Assembly: GCA_035534435.1 (NCBI GenBank)
Contig: DATLRX010000013.1
Coordinates: 1-51,468 of the forward strand
Length of the DNA: 51,468 nucleotides
Reading direction: 5' to 3'
DNA from: Palsa-851 sp035534435
GTDB lineage: Bacteria; Chloroflexota; Dormibacteria; Aeolococcales; Aeolococcaceae
Of this stretch, positions 1 to 8,482 are shown one piece after another. Under the pieces are notes generated by a model, which did no database searches, was not told where the DNA came from, and saw only the letters and a list, made by a program, of their open reading frames with translations. The translations under genes and the position numbers were made by a program. The first letter of the stretch is position 1, and every line of letters starts with the position of its first letter.

Positions 1-475
1 ATGCGATCGACGCCTGGCGCGTGCGTGAGGCCCGGGTCCTGGACCTCTCGAGTGTTGTGGACAGGTGCCCCCTCCTTTGGCTCGGTCGCATGACGCGCAT
101 GCTCCGCGACGTTGGGTTCTGATGCGATGCAGCGGGACGGCCTCGCAAACCCCCCCTTCCCTTGTCGCGGCACGCAGTCGACGCCAGACCTGTAGCAACC
201 CGATCCGACCGGATGGCCGCGGTGGCGAGTACCACCGAAAACCTTGGTGGCAGCCACATTTTGCCTCTCCGCGAGATGGTTAGAGTTGGGGCCATGCTGG
301 TTGGAGCGGTCTTCCTCGATCGGCGGGCGGCAGCAAGGTGGCAGAGCCGTCGTGAAGACGCCGGTGCGCGAGTGGACCGACCCCGGAACGGTCACGCGGG
401 CGCGGCGCGAGGAGGGGCAGAACGTTCTGCATCACGCGAGGACGCATCTCTGGCCACTTGGAGCCTGCCGATCGG
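1..475. other. No gene recognised
   Basis: This stretch upstream of the sensor kinase holds open frames on both strands, but their translations are Arg/Pro/Ala-rich, low in hydrophobic residues and resemble no family. I see no RNA gene. It may contain the kinase promoter, but no clear -35/-10 pair stands out. A short inverted repeat (CCACC and GGTGG arms) lies near 231-252 and has no evident meaning. Confidence 0.5.
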
Positions 476-2608
476 ATGAGCGCCACGTCGACCCGTCGAT
501 TCGCAATCAGCGTGGGAGCCTTCTGCCTGGCGTGCCTGGTTGCCGACCTGGTACTCCTGGTGCTGGACTGGAGGGCGATCGACTCCGCAACCACAGCGCA
601 GCTCGCGAGTCTGTTGGCGGTGGCGATTGTGACGCCCCTCGCCGTGCTCATCGTGGCTCGGCGACCGCGCAATGCTGTGGGCTGGGTGATGCTCGCGACC
701 GTCGCCACCGGAGCGGTGGGAGTACTGGCGGTCTTCGTCGCCATGTATGCGCAACTGAGCGGAGCGGCACCGTCGAGTTGGGTGGAGTGGCTCGTGTGGC
801 TCAACAATCTCACGGGGCAGCTCGACAACTACCTCATCTTGATCGCGATCCTGCTCTTTCCCAACGGCGACCTGCCGGGGAAACGGTGGCGATGGGTGCT
901 GTGGCCCGTGGTGGCGCTCACGGTGCTCGGAGTGGCGAGCGCTGCGTTGCAGCCCGGTGCGAGCCAACTCTCGCCTCGCTTGCCGACCATTCCGTATCCG
1001 ATCGGTATCCGGTCACTGAATCCCGTCATCAACGGGCGCCTCACACCGGCAGTCGTTGCGGTCGCGATCGTGTTCGCGGTCTTCCTCGTGCTCATCGGGG
1101 CTGCGGTCGTGGTCCGACTCCGTCGCGCCAGCGGTGTCGAGCGGACCCAGCTTCGGTGGTTCACCTACGTCGCGGTGTCCACCGTCGCTGTCACCGTTCT
1201 GGGAGCGGTCATCGCCACGCAAGACGTGGCTCTGGGGAACAACATTGGGAGTCTCCAAAGCTACGGATTCGGCATTGTGCTCCCGGCGACAATCGGTATC
1301 GCAATCATCAAAGACGGGTTGTACGATGTCGATGTCTTCATCAGCCGCACGCTGGTGTACGGCTCGCTGGCTGTGTTCATCACGGCCGTGTACGTGGGTA
1401 TCGCCGTTGGGATCGGCACTCTCGTCGGGAGCGGGGGAAGACCCAATCTCGCACTGTCCATCCTGGCCACCGCAATCGTGGCGATCGGCTTCCAGCCGGT
1501 GCGCGAGCGGCTGCAGAAAGTGGCGAACCGGCTCGTCTACGGTCAGCGCGCGTCACCGTACGAGGTGCTCAGCGAATTCTCGGGTCGCGTGGCGGAGACC
1601 TACGCTGCGGACGACGTGTTGCCGCGTATGGCCCGTGTGCTGCAGGAGGGAACGGGTGCTGAGTCGGCGACCGTATGGCTGCGCGGGGGCGCCGTGTTGC
1701 GTCCGGCGGCGACGTATCCGGACTCTCCCGGCGCGCATCAATCGCTTGCGCTGAGCGACGGTTCGCTGCCCGAGGTGGCCGATGCGACCCGAGCGGTGGA
1801 AGTGCGCCACCAGGGTGAGTTGCTCGGTGCCCTGAGTGTCACCAAGCGCAGAGGCGAGGCGCTGACACCGATCGAGCAGAAGCTGTTCGACGACCTGGCA
1901 CACCAGGCGGGCCTGGTCCTGAAGAATGTTGGTTTGAGCGCGGATCTTCAGGCGCGGCTCGAGGAGCTACGCGCGTCGCGGCAACGCCTCGTGAGCGCCC
2001 AGGACTCGGAGCGCCGGCGCCTGGAGCGCAATCTCCACGACGGGGCCCAGCAGCACCTGGTTGCGTTGAAGGTGAAGCTGGGATTGGCGGAGGTGCTCCT
2101 CAGTCGCGATCCCGACAAGGCCCGCACGACTCTCGAGCAACTCAAGGGCGATGCCGACGAAGCGCTGGAGACGTTGCGTGACCTTGCCCGCGGGATCTAT
2201 CCGCCGCTGCTTGCGGACAAGGGACTGGTCGTGGCATTGGAAGCACAGGCGCGCAAGGCGACCGTGCCCGTACGCGTGCAGGCCGACGGCGTGGAGCGTT
2301 ATCCGCAGGACGTGGAGGCGACCGTGTACTTCTGTGTGCTCGAGGCGCTCCAGAATGTCCAGAAGTACGCGGAGGCATCGCGGGTCGCCGTGCGCCTGCA
2401 CCAGGGCGATGGGACGCTGGCGTTCGAGGTCGAGGACGACGGCGCGGGGTTCGACGCTGCAACAGTGCGGAAGGGCGCCGGGCTGACCAACATGAGCGAC
2501 CGCCTCGATGCCGCCGGGGGCAGCCTCGAGGTCACTTCGCAGCCGGGTGCTGGGACCTCCGTCCGCGGTGCGCTGCCGGCACGACCACCGGTGGCGGCGA
2601 CGGTCTGA
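476..2608 (+). CDS. Membrane sensor histidine kinase, NarL/DesK type
   Basis: Predicted inner-membrane sensor kinase that would phosphorylate a response regulator. The N-terminal half (about residues 10-330) is a multi-pass membrane region with a segment FPNGDLPGKRWRWVLW seen in many actinobacterial-type sensor kinases. A GAF-like region follows (about 350-490). Next comes a HisKA_3 dimerisation domain with the phospho-acceptor motif HDGAQQ (His about residue 521). The HATPase_c domain has an N-box (EALQNVQKYAEAS), a G1 box (DDGAGFD) and a G2 region (GAGLTNMSDRL). ATG 476 is chosen; an in-frame TTG at 458 would add six residues. No response regulator gene is adjacent, so it is an orphan here and its partner and signal are unknown. 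Confidence 0.9.
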   Translation: MSATSTRRFAISVGAFCLACLVADLVLLVLDWRAIDSATTAQLASLLAVAIVTPLAVLIVARRPRNAVGWVMLATVATGAVGVLAVFVAMYAQLSGAAPSSWVEWLVWLNNLTGQLDNYLILIAILLFPNGDLPGKRWRWVLWPVVALTVLGVASAALQPGASQLSPRLPTIPYPIGIRSLNPVINGRLTPAVVAVAIVFAVFLVLIGAAVVVRLRRASGVERTQLRWFTYVAVSTVAVTVLGAVIATQDVALGNNIGSLQSYGFGIVLPATIGIAIIKDGLYDVDVFISRTLVYGSLAVFITAVYVGIAVGIGTLVGSGGRPNLALSILATAIVAIGFQPVRERLQKVANRLVYGQRASPYEVLSEFSGRVAETYAADDVLPRMARVLQEGTGAESATVWLRGGAVLRPAATYPDSPGAHQSLALSDGSLPEVADATRAVEVRHQGELLGALSVTKRRGEALTPIEQKLFDDLAHQAGLVLKNVGLSADLQARLEELRASRQRLVSAQDSERRRLERNLHDGAQQHLVALKVKLGLAEVLLSRDPDKARTTLEQLKGDADEALETLRDLARGIYPPLLADKGLVVALEAQARKATVPVRVQADGVERYPQDVEATVYFCVLEALQNVQKYAEASRVAVRLHQGDGTLAFEVEDDGAGFDAATVRKGAGLTNMSDRLDAAGGSLEVTSQPGAGTSVRGALPARPPVAATV

Positions 2609-2660
2609 GCATCACCGGTGGACGGACCCAGGCGAGCGCCGGGTGGAAGCGACTGCCGCT

Positions 2661-3329
2661 TCAGCTTGATCCGACGTAGGCCATGCCGACTGGTGCGCCG
2701 GTTCGGCCAGATCGACGCAAATAGATCGCGATCGCGACGGAGGTCAGCGCTGCCCACGCACACCACAGCGATGTGAACCCCGTGAATGTGATCCATCCGA
2801 GTGCGATGACTGCACTCAGATTGGCGAGACCCAGAAGAACCAGCCACCTGTTGCTCGCCACCAGGCAGGAACCGCACGTGGCGACAATGTAGAGAGCAAT
2901 GAGGATGCCGGCGTAGCTGATATCGGCGGTGTATGCGATGTGCGACCCGTCGATGGACGCTCCGACGGGGCCACCGATGACGGCCACCAGCAGTGCTATG
3001 GAGGTGATGGTGCCAACGGCAAGGAACGCCTTCATCCACTCCCGTCGATGCACCGACCTCTCTACGCCAAGCATTGCGAAGGGCACCCAGAATGGCAGCA
3101 CGAAGGCAACGGCTAGAAAGACGTAGATCGCCGCGTGCTCGATGGGCAACGACACCTGCCCGCGCAGCCCCCACCACACGAACGATTCGTCGATCTCGTG
3201 GATAGCGAGTACCAGTGGGGTTGCAGCCAGCGGGATTTGATGGCGCATGCGGACGTGGCGAAGCGCATCGATACCGACCGCGCCCACAACAATGCCAGTC
3301 GCGAGGTCCGCCTCGGCCGAGAAACACAT
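2661..3329 (-). CDS. DUF6629-family membrane protein
   Basis: A 222-residue integral membrane protein with about seven hydrophobic segments. Its start, MCFSAEADLATGIVVGAVG, followed by a DALRHVR segment and later HEIDESFVWWGL, is the signature of the DUF6629 family. The function of that family is not known. It converges with the sensor kinase, and a small hairpin (GAAGCG and CGCTTC arms, 2646-2662) overlaps its stop codon. No strong ribosome binding site is visible, only AGAG close to the ATG. Confidence 0.85.
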   Translation of the reverse strand: MCFSAEADLATGIVVGAVGIDALRHVRMRHQIPLAATPLVLAIHEIDESFVWWGLRGQVSLPIEHAAIYVFLAVAFVLPFWVPFAMLGVERSVHRREWMKAFLAVGTITSIALLVAVIGGPVGASIDGSHIAYTADISYAGILIALYIVATCGSCLVASNRWLVLLGLANLSAVIALGWITFTGFTSLWCAWAALTSVAIAIYLRRSGRTGAPVGMAYVGSS

Positions 3330-3425
3330 CAGCTCTTGCGGATCTTTCTCATGTACTCGACAAGACTACGGGGTTTCCCGAGCGACGGGCGCACCGGGCT
3401 ATTGACCTTGCGCCGGTTAGCGGAG

Positions 3426-4190
3426 TCAGCCGCGATGGATCCGCGCCACAAGCGCTTGCGCATTCCGCACGGCGTTCCCGGCCCAGTCGTTGTTGAAATA
3501 GACGTACGCCTCCTTGTCGTGTGTCGCGAGCAACGCGGCGTATCGATCGATCGTGCGCCGTCCATAGTTGCCGGCTCGACCCCGACCCTCGTGGAGGCGT
3601 AGGTAGAGCCAGTCCGTCGTGACCCACTCCGGACTCTGCAGCCGCCCGCGTCGGTCGGCCCAGATCAGCGCCGCGCCGTGTCGCTCGAGCAGTGCACGAA
3701 TGCTGTTCCCCTGAAACCAGCTGGGGTGCCGCAGCTCGACGGCAACCGCGACGCGCTGTGGAAATGCCCCGAGGATCGTCTCCAATCCCTGCTGATCCGC
3801 GACCCGCCAGGGCGGCAGCTGCACGACGATCGGTCCCAGATGCGACCCAATCCCCGCGAGGCGATCCATGAAGCGTTGAATGGGCGCTGCTGCACGCTGC
3901 AGGTCGTTGCGATGGGTCGCATAGCGGCTCAGCTTGAGCGCGAAGAGGAAGGGCTCGGGCACCGTTTCCGCCCATGTCACCGCCGTCGCCGCGCTTGGGA
4001 GTCCGTAGAAGGTGGTGTTCACCTCGACGGTGTCGAACACCTCCGCGTAGCGCTCCAACCACCGGCGCTGGGGGAGGCCCTCGGGATAGAGCACGCCGCG
4101 CCAGTCGGCGTATTGCCAGCCGCTCGTCCCGACGTGGAGGCTGGCACCGCTCCTGGTGGTGGGCGTCGGCACGCCGGGATCATCCGGCAC
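3426..4190 (-). CDS. DUF72 (YecE-like) family protein
   Basis: A 254-residue DUF72 protein, a TIM-barrel-like family of unproven biochemical role. Visible family motifs are VGTSGWQYADWRG near the N-terminus, VEVNTTFYGLPS, FLFALKLSRYATH, PIVVQLPP, VAVELRHPSWF, DWLYLRLHEG and, near the end, EAYVYFNNDWAGNAVRNA. The frame stays open far upstream, antisense to katG, so the start must be chosen by homology. GTG at 4190 gives about 20 residues before the conserved VGTSGW; GTG at 4172 is the alternative. It is divergent from furA, with the shared intergenic region carrying the palindrome at 4257-4275. Confidence 0.87.
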   Translation of the reverse strand: MPDDPGVPTPTTRSGASLHVGTSGWQYADWRGVLYPEGLPQRRWLERYAEVFDTVEVNTTFYGLPSAATAVTWAETVPEPFLFALKLSRYATHRNDLQRAAAPIQRFMDRLAGIGSHLGPIVVQLPPWRVADQQGLETILGAFPQRVAVAVELRHPSWFQGNSIRALLERHGAALIWADRRGRLQSPEWVTTDWLYLRLHEGRGRAGNYGRRTIDRYAALLATHDKEAYVYFNNDWAGNAVRNAQALVARIHRG

Positions 4191-4256
4191 AGGAGCCCAC
4201 CGCGCGGAGTGTGTTGGACACCGAACGGTCCCACCGCGATCTCTCTGGAGCGACTC

Positions 4257-4275
4257 TAGTATTGGAGCTATACTA
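4257..4275 (+). promoter_or_regulatory. furA promoter and probable Fur-type operator
   Basis: A perfect inverted repeat with arms TAGTAT and ATACTA (4257-4262, 4270-4275) and a 7-bp centre sits just before furA. The right arm contains a near-consensus -10 box TATACT (4269-4274), six bases before the ATG, so transcription should start at or next to the start codon. A dyad over the -10 box upstream of a Fur-family gene suggests autoregulation. This is inferred from position; the repeat is AT-rich as Fur/PerR boxes are but does not match their classic consensus. Confidence 0.65.
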
Positions 4276-4280
4276 CGGCG

Positions 4281-4739
4281 ATGCCGGGCGGGACATCTGA
4301 CAACGCGGCGCTGCTGCGCAGTCACGACATGCAGGTCACCGCACAGCGCCTCGCGGTCCTGCGGGCCGTGTCCGACCAGCCGCACAGCACGGCGGACGAG
4401 ATCGACAAGGTGGTCCGTGCGGCGATCGGGACGATTTCTCCGCAGTCGGTCTACAACGCCGTCGGCACCCTGTCCGAGAAGGGCATTATCCGTCGCACCC
4501 AGCCTGCCGGGTCCCCGGCGCGCTTCGAGGATCGTGTCGGTGACAACCATCACCATCTCATCTGCCGCAGCTGCGGCCGGATGGCCGACGTGGACTGCGC
4601 CGTCGGCCACGCCCCGTGCCTCACCGCAGCCGACGACGCCGGCTACGTGATCGACGAGGCCGAGGTCATCTATTGGGGCACGTGCCCCGAGTGCATCGCG
4701 GCACCTGCATCGCCATCGAGACTCGCAGAGCAACACTGA
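4281..4739 (+). CDS. furA: Fur-family peroxide/metal-responsive repressor (FurA/PerR-like)
   Basis: A 152-residue Fur-family regulator. The N-terminal winged helix includes VTAQRLAVLRAV and ISPQSVYNAVGTLSEKGIIRR. The C-terminal dimerisation and metal-binding half has DNHHHLICRSCGRMADVDC and a second CxxC in WGTCPECI, forming the structural zinc site. It is followed after 18 nt by katG, the arrangement of actinobacterial furA-katG operons where FurA represses katG until peroxide oxidises it. The gene appears to be transcribed leaderlessly from the box at 4269-4274. Whether Fe or Mn is sensed cannot be read from sequence. Confidence 0.9.
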   Translation: MPGGTSDNAALLRSHDMQVTAQRLAVLRAVSDQPHSTADEIDKVVRAAIGTISPQSVYNAVGTLSEKGIIRRTQPAGSPARFEDRVGDNHHHLICRSCGRMADVDCAVGHAPCLTAADDAGYVIDEAEVIYWGTCPECIAAPASPSRLAEQH

Positions 4740-4757
4740 GACAGACGGAGGATCGAC

Positions 4758-6938
4758 ATGTCTGATACGGCAACCGCAAATACGCCAGGACCACAGATCG
4801 AACGCATCCGATCGAACCGCGACTGGTGGCCGGACGCACCGAATCTGGGGGTGCTCAACAAGCCGTCGGAGCGGGCGAACCCCATGCCCAAGGACTTCGA
4901 CTATGCAGCGGCGTTCAAGACGGTCGACCTGGAAGCGCTGAAGCAGGACGTCATCGCCGTGATGACGACGTCGCAGCCGTGGTGGCCCGCCGACTACGGC
5001 CACTACGGACCGCTCTTCATTCGCATGGCGTGGCACAGTGCCGGCACGTACCGGATCACCGACGGCCGCGGTGGTGGCGGCTCCGGCGCGCAGCGCTTTG
5101 CACCGCTGAACAGCTGGCCCGACAACGCGAACCTCGACAAGGCCCGCCGGCTGCTGTGGCCGGTCAAGCAGAAGTACGGGCGGAGCATCTCCTGGGCTGA
5201 CCTGATCATCTTCGCCGGCAACTGCGCACTGGAATCGATGGGATTCACCACCCACGGCTTCGGCGGCGGGCGCGAGGACATCTGGGAGCCGGATGACGAC
5301 ACCAACTGGGGCGCCGAAGCCACATGGCTCGGTGACGAGCGCTACTCGGGCGACCGGCAGCTCCACGCTCCCTTCGGTGCCGTGCAGATGGGCCTGATCT
5401 ACGTGAATCCCGAAGGACCGAACGGCACGCCGGACCCGCTTGCCTCGGCTCGCGACATTCGTGAGACGTTCAAGCGCATGGCGATGAACGATGAGGAGAC
5501 GGTGGCGCTCATCGCCGGGGGCCATACGTTCGGCAAGACGCATGGCGCGGTCAAGGGCGAGTTCGTCGGCGCCGAGCCCGAGGGTGCCGGCATTGAACAG
5601 CAGGGTCTCGGTTGGAAGAACTCGGCGGGCACGGGCGTGGGACCGTATGCGCACACCAGCGGGTTGGAGGGCGCATGGGCGAACAACCCGGTGCACTGGA
5701 GCAATGGTTTCTTCGACAACCTCTTCAACTACGAGTGGGAGCTGACGAAGAGCCCGGCCGGTGCACAGCAGTGGGTTCCGACGGATCCGTCGGCGCAGAG
5801 CAATGTGCCGGATGCATTCGACCGGTCGAAGCGGCACATGCCGGTGATGCTGACGACCGACCTCGCGCTGAAGCTCGATCCGATCTATGGGCCGATCTCG
5901 AAGCGCTTTCATGAGCATCCGGACGAGTTCGCACTCGCGTTTGCGAAGGCCTGGTACAAGCTGACGCATCGCGACATGGGACCCGTCACGCGCTATCTCG
6001 GCACGCTCGTGCCGCCGGAGCACGAGATCTGGCAGGACCCGGTCCCGGCGGTCGACCACGAGCTCATCGATGAGTCCGACATCGCCGTGCTCAAGAGCAC
6101 GCTGCTCGCCTCCGGCCTGTCGATCCCTCAGCTGGTCGCGACAGCGTGGGCGTCGGCTGCAACCTTCCGCGGCACCGACAAGCGGGGAGGAGCCAACGGC
6201 GCACGCATTCGCCTTGCGCCGCAGAAGGACTGGGAGGTCAACAATCCCGCCGAGCTGGCAACGGTGTTGCAGACTCTCGAAGGAATCCAGTCGGCGTTCA
6301 ACAGCGCACAGTCCGGCGGCAAGAAGGTGTCGATCGCGGACCTGATCGTTCTCGCCGGATGCGCCGCCGTCGAGCAGGCGGCGAAAGACGCCGGGCACGA
6401 CGTGACGGTGCCCTTCACGCCCGGGCGCACCGATGCGGTGCAGGAGCAGACGGACGTGGAGTCGTTCGCGGTCCTCGAGCCGACCTTCGACGGATTCCGC
6501 AACTACCTCAAGGACGGGCACACGTTGCCGGCAGAGCACCTTCTCGTGGAGCGGGCGAACCTCTTGACGTTGACCGCGCCGGAGATGACGGTCCTCATCG
6601 GCGGTCTGCGCGGTCTCGGCGCCAACTTCGGAGGTTCGGCACACGGCGTGTTCACCTCCCGGCCGGGAACGCTGACCAACGACTTCTTCGTCAACCTCCT
6701 CGACATGAACACGGTATGGACGGCCTCCGACTCGTCCGACGCCTACGAGGGTCACGATCGCTCCACCGGCACGGCTCAGTGGACCGGTACCGCCGTCGAC
6801 CTCATCTTCGGGTCGAACTCGCAGCTCCGCGCGATCGCCGAGGTCTATGCGTATGCTGACTCGGAGGCGGCGTTCGTTCGGAACTTCGTCGCCGCATGGA
6901 CCAAGGTCATGAACCTCGATCGTTTCGATCTCGCCTAA
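4758..6938 (+). CDS. katG: Catalase-peroxidase KatG
   Basis: A 726-residue haem enzyme that removes hydrogen peroxide by catalase and peroxidase reactions. The distal site is intact in FIRMAWHSAGTYR (Arg89, Trp92, His93), and the proximal haem ligand is His256 in GGHTFGKTHGA. The residues of the Met-Tyr-Trp adduct needed for catalase activity are all present: Trp92, Tyr215 (GLIYVNPEG) and Met241 (RMAMNDEE). The duplicated non-haem C-terminal domain is complete, so the length is normal. A GGAGG ribosome site lies 6-10 nt before the ATG. It is co-transcribed with furA and followed by a hairpin. Confidence 0.98.
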   Translation: MSDTATANTPGPQIERIRSNRDWWPDAPNLGVLNKPSERANPMPKDFDYAAAFKTVDLEALKQDVIAVMTTSQPWWPADYGHYGPLFIRMAWHSAGTYRITDGRGGGGSGAQRFAPLNSWPDNANLDKARRLLWPVKQKYGRSISWADLIIFAGNCALESMGFTTHGFGGGREDIWEPDDDTNWGAEATWLGDERYSGDRQLHAPFGAVQMGLIYVNPEGPNGTPDPLASARDIRETFKRMAMNDEETVALIAGGHTFGKTHGAVKGEFVGAEPEGAGIEQQGLGWKNSAGTGVGPYAHTSGLEGAWANNPVHWSNGFFDNLFNYEWELTKSPAGAQQWVPTDPSAQSNVPDAFDRSKRHMPVMLTTDLALKLDPIYGPISKRFHEHPDEFALAFAKAWYKLTHRDMGPVTRYLGTLVPPEHEIWQDPVPAVDHELIDESDIAVLKSTLLASGLSIPQLVATAWASAATFRGTDKRGGANGARIRLAPQKDWEVNNPAELATVLQTLEGIQSAFNSAQSGGKKVSIADLIVLAGCAAVEQAAKDAGHDVTVPFTPGRTDAVQEQTDVESFAVLEPTFDGFRNYLKDGHTLPAEHLLVERANLLTLTAPEMTVLIGGLRGLGANFGGSAHGVFTSRPGTLTNDFFVNLLDMNTVWTASDSSDAYEGHDRSTGTAQWTGTAVDLIFGSNSQLRAIAEVYAYADSEAAFVRNFVAAWTKVMNLDRFDLA

Positions 6939-6951
6939 CAGCGCAGTCGCT

Positions 6952-6988
6952 TTGCAGGGCGCCGGCATCGGTGTCGAGGGCCCTGCAA
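6952..6988 (+). terminator. Hairpin after katG
   Basis: Arms TTGCAGGGC and GCCCTGCAA form a perfect 9-bp stem with a 19-base loop, 13 bases after the katG stop. A second short GC hairpin (GGCGG/CCGCC) follows at once. There is no T-run, so it may be a weak terminator or an mRNA 3-prime stabiliser. Confidence 0.45.
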
Positions 6989-7023
6989 GGCGGGGCCGCC
7001 CGCACTGACATCGGGGAAGCGAC

Positions 7024-7395
7024 ATGACCACCCATCTCGATCCGTCCGTTCGTGAAGCGCTCTCGAAAGGCGGCCTCATCGACGTCACAACGACCGGGCG
7101 CAAGAGCGGGCAGCCGAAGCGCATCGAGATCGCGTTCCACAACATCGGCGGGCGTCTGTATGTCAGCGGGATGCCGGGGTTCAAGCGCAGCTACATCGCC
7201 AACCTTTCCGCAGACCCGCATTTCACCTTCCACCTCAAAGGGGCGGTGGTTGCCGACCTCCCGGCGACGGCTCGGATCATCACGGACCAAGCCGACCGGC
7301 GCTCGGTGATGACGCACATCGCACGCGCATGGAAGCGGGACGACATCGACCGCATGGTCGCGGAGAGCCCGCTGTTCGAGGTCACTCTCGACTGA
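7024..7395 (+). CDS. Deazaflavin (F420)-dependent nitroreductase family protein, Ddn-like
   Basis: A 123-residue single-domain protein of the split beta-barrel flavin-binding superfamily. The motif DVTTTGRKSGQPKRIEIAF and the following GGRLYVSGMPG match the deazaflavin-dependent nitroreductase (Ddn/PF04075-type) family, which uses coenzyme F420 or related cofactors to reduce quinones and nitro compounds. A GGGGAAG ribosome site precedes the ATG. The next gene starts 15 nt downstream, so the two are probably co-transcribed. Use of F420 is a family inference; no F420 biosynthesis gene is in the window. Confidence 0.82.
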   Translation: MTTHLDPSVREALSKGGLIDVTTTGRKSGQPKRIEIAFHNIGGRLYVSGMPGFKRSYIANLSADPHFTFHLKGAVVADLPATARIITDQADRRSVMTHIARAWKRDDIDRMVAESPLFEVTLD

Positions 7396-7410
7396 TCACG
7401 AGGAGGGTCG

Positions 7411-7899
7411 ATGCCGAGGCCATCATTCACGATCGAGCAGCTGCTCACGATCCTTGCGGAGACTCCGCGGCGGATCGCGGACATCACCAAAGATGCGCCG
7501 CCCACCGCCCTGCACACCGCGCCGCACGACGAGTGGTCGGCGAACGATGTGCTCGCGCATCTCCGTGCGTGCGCCGATGTGTGGGGTGGCAACATCGCGC
7601 GGATGCTTGCCGAGGACAGGCCGACGTGGAAAGCGGTCAACCCGCGCACGTGGATCGAGAGCACGGACTACGCGTCCCTGCAGTTCCAACCCTCGCTGCG
7701 TGCGTTCGCTGAACAGCGTGCTGCGTTGCTCGCCGCGCTGCACGCGACGGCGCCGAAGGGGTGGTCACGCACCGCGATCGTGACGGGAGGAGGCAGCCCG
7801 CTGCAGTTGACGGTTCTCGATTTCGCGCAACGGCTGGCACGTCACGAGCGCCCGCATGTGAAGCAGGTCACGCACGTCGTGGCGGCAATGCACGCCTGA
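7411..7899 (+). CDS. DinB/DfsB-like four-helix protein
   Basis: A 162-residue protein resembling the DinB superfamily, a four-helix bundle that usually holds a metal through three histidines. Seen here are an HDEWSANDVLAHLRACADVW segment and a C-terminal RLARHERPHVKQV segment. These are the typical positions of the metal ligands (His in AHL, and HxxxH). Family members include thiol-dependent transferases, but many are uncharacterised and no substrate can be named. An AGGAGG ribosome site precedes the ATG, 15 nt after the Ddn-like gene. Confidence 0.75.
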   Translation: MPRPSFTIEQLLTILAETPRRIADITKDAPPTALHTAPHDEWSANDVLAHLRACADVWGGNIARMLAEDRPTWKAVNPRTWIESTDYASLQFQPSLRAFAEQRAALLAALHATAPKGWSRTAIVTGGGSPLQLTVLDFAQRLARHERPHVKQVTHVVAAMHA

Positions 7900-7931
7900 A
7901 CCACGCCGGCAAGCCCTCGGCATCGGAATCC

Positions 7932-7985
7932 TTGCGCGCATCCCGGACTCGGGCGATATGATACTTGCCAGCAAGCAAGTATCAT
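7932..7985 (+). promoter_or_regulatory. marR promoter with overlapping 28-bp operator palindrome
   Basis: A good promoter is readable: TTGCGC (7932-7937), 18-bp spacer, TATGAT (7956-7961). From the -10 box onward runs a perfect inverted repeat, ATGATACTTGC and GCAAGTATCAT (7958-7968, 7975-7985), around CAGCAA. A dyad of this size over the -10 and transcription start of a MarR gene is the usual place for autorepression. Confidence 0.8.
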
Positions 7986-7995
7986 GAGGAGCGAA

Positions 7996-8481
7996 GTGAG
8001 CACCCAAGTCCCGCCGCAGCAGGAGGGAGGCGAACTGAACGCGGCACGGCTGCGGAGCGCCGTCTCCCGCATGGCCCGCCGGCTCCGCCCCACGGCCGCC
8101 GCAGGTTCGCTCACGACGACGGAGGTCGATGTGCTCGTCGCGGCGGAGAAGCAGGGGCCCGTCCGCCTGTCGGACCTCGCCGGCTTTGCCGGGCTGAACC
8201 CGACCATGCTCTCCCGGCTGATCCCCAGGCTGGAGGAGGCCGGGCTCATCCGCCGGATTGACGACGAGTTGGATCGACGCGTGTGCCGTGTCATCGCGAC
8301 CGAGAAGGGCAGCCGCCTCCTCGAGCGGATCCGCTCCGAGCGGAATGACGCGCTGTCGAAGCACCTGCGCGACCTTGACGAGCGCGCGCGAGCCGCCCTC
8401 GCCATCGCGCTGCCGGTGCTCGAGGATCTCGCCGAGCGCCTGCGCCGGCCTGAATCCCTGACTGCCGGCAGAAGCAGGTGA
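7996..8481 (+). CDS. MarR-family transcriptional regulator
   Basis: A 161-residue winged-helix repressor. The recognition region reads RLSDLAGFAGLNPTMLSRLIPRLEEAGLIRR and is followed by the wing DELDRRVCRVIATEKG, both typical of MarR. GTG 7996 is preferred because AGGAG (7987-7991) lies four bases before it; an in-frame ATG at 7984 lies within the operator palindrome and has no ribosome site. The stop codon is one base from the ATG of the MFS exporter, so the pair is an operon. The expected role is ligand-relieved repression of its own operon. The ligand is unknown. Confidence 0.92.
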   Translation: MSTQVPPQQEGGELNAARLRSAVSRMARRLRPTAAAGSLTTTEVDVLVAAEKQGPVRLSDLAGFAGLNPTMLSRLIPRLEEAGLIRRIDDELDRRVCRVIATEKGSRLLERIRSERNDALSKHLRDLDERARAALAIALPVLEDLAERLRRPESLTAGRSR

Positions 8482-8482
8482 G

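Noticed and set aside
244..1662. Long plus-strand frame upstream of and across the kinase gene
   Set aside because: Arg/Gly-rich text in the wrong frame; the kinase frame has the membrane helices and kinase motifs.
4191..7184. Very long minus-strand open frame antisense to furA and katG, continuous with the DUF72 frame
   Set aside because: It is Arg/His/Val-rich and matches no family, while the plus strand holds a perfect KatG. It stays open only because of the GC-rich third-position bias.
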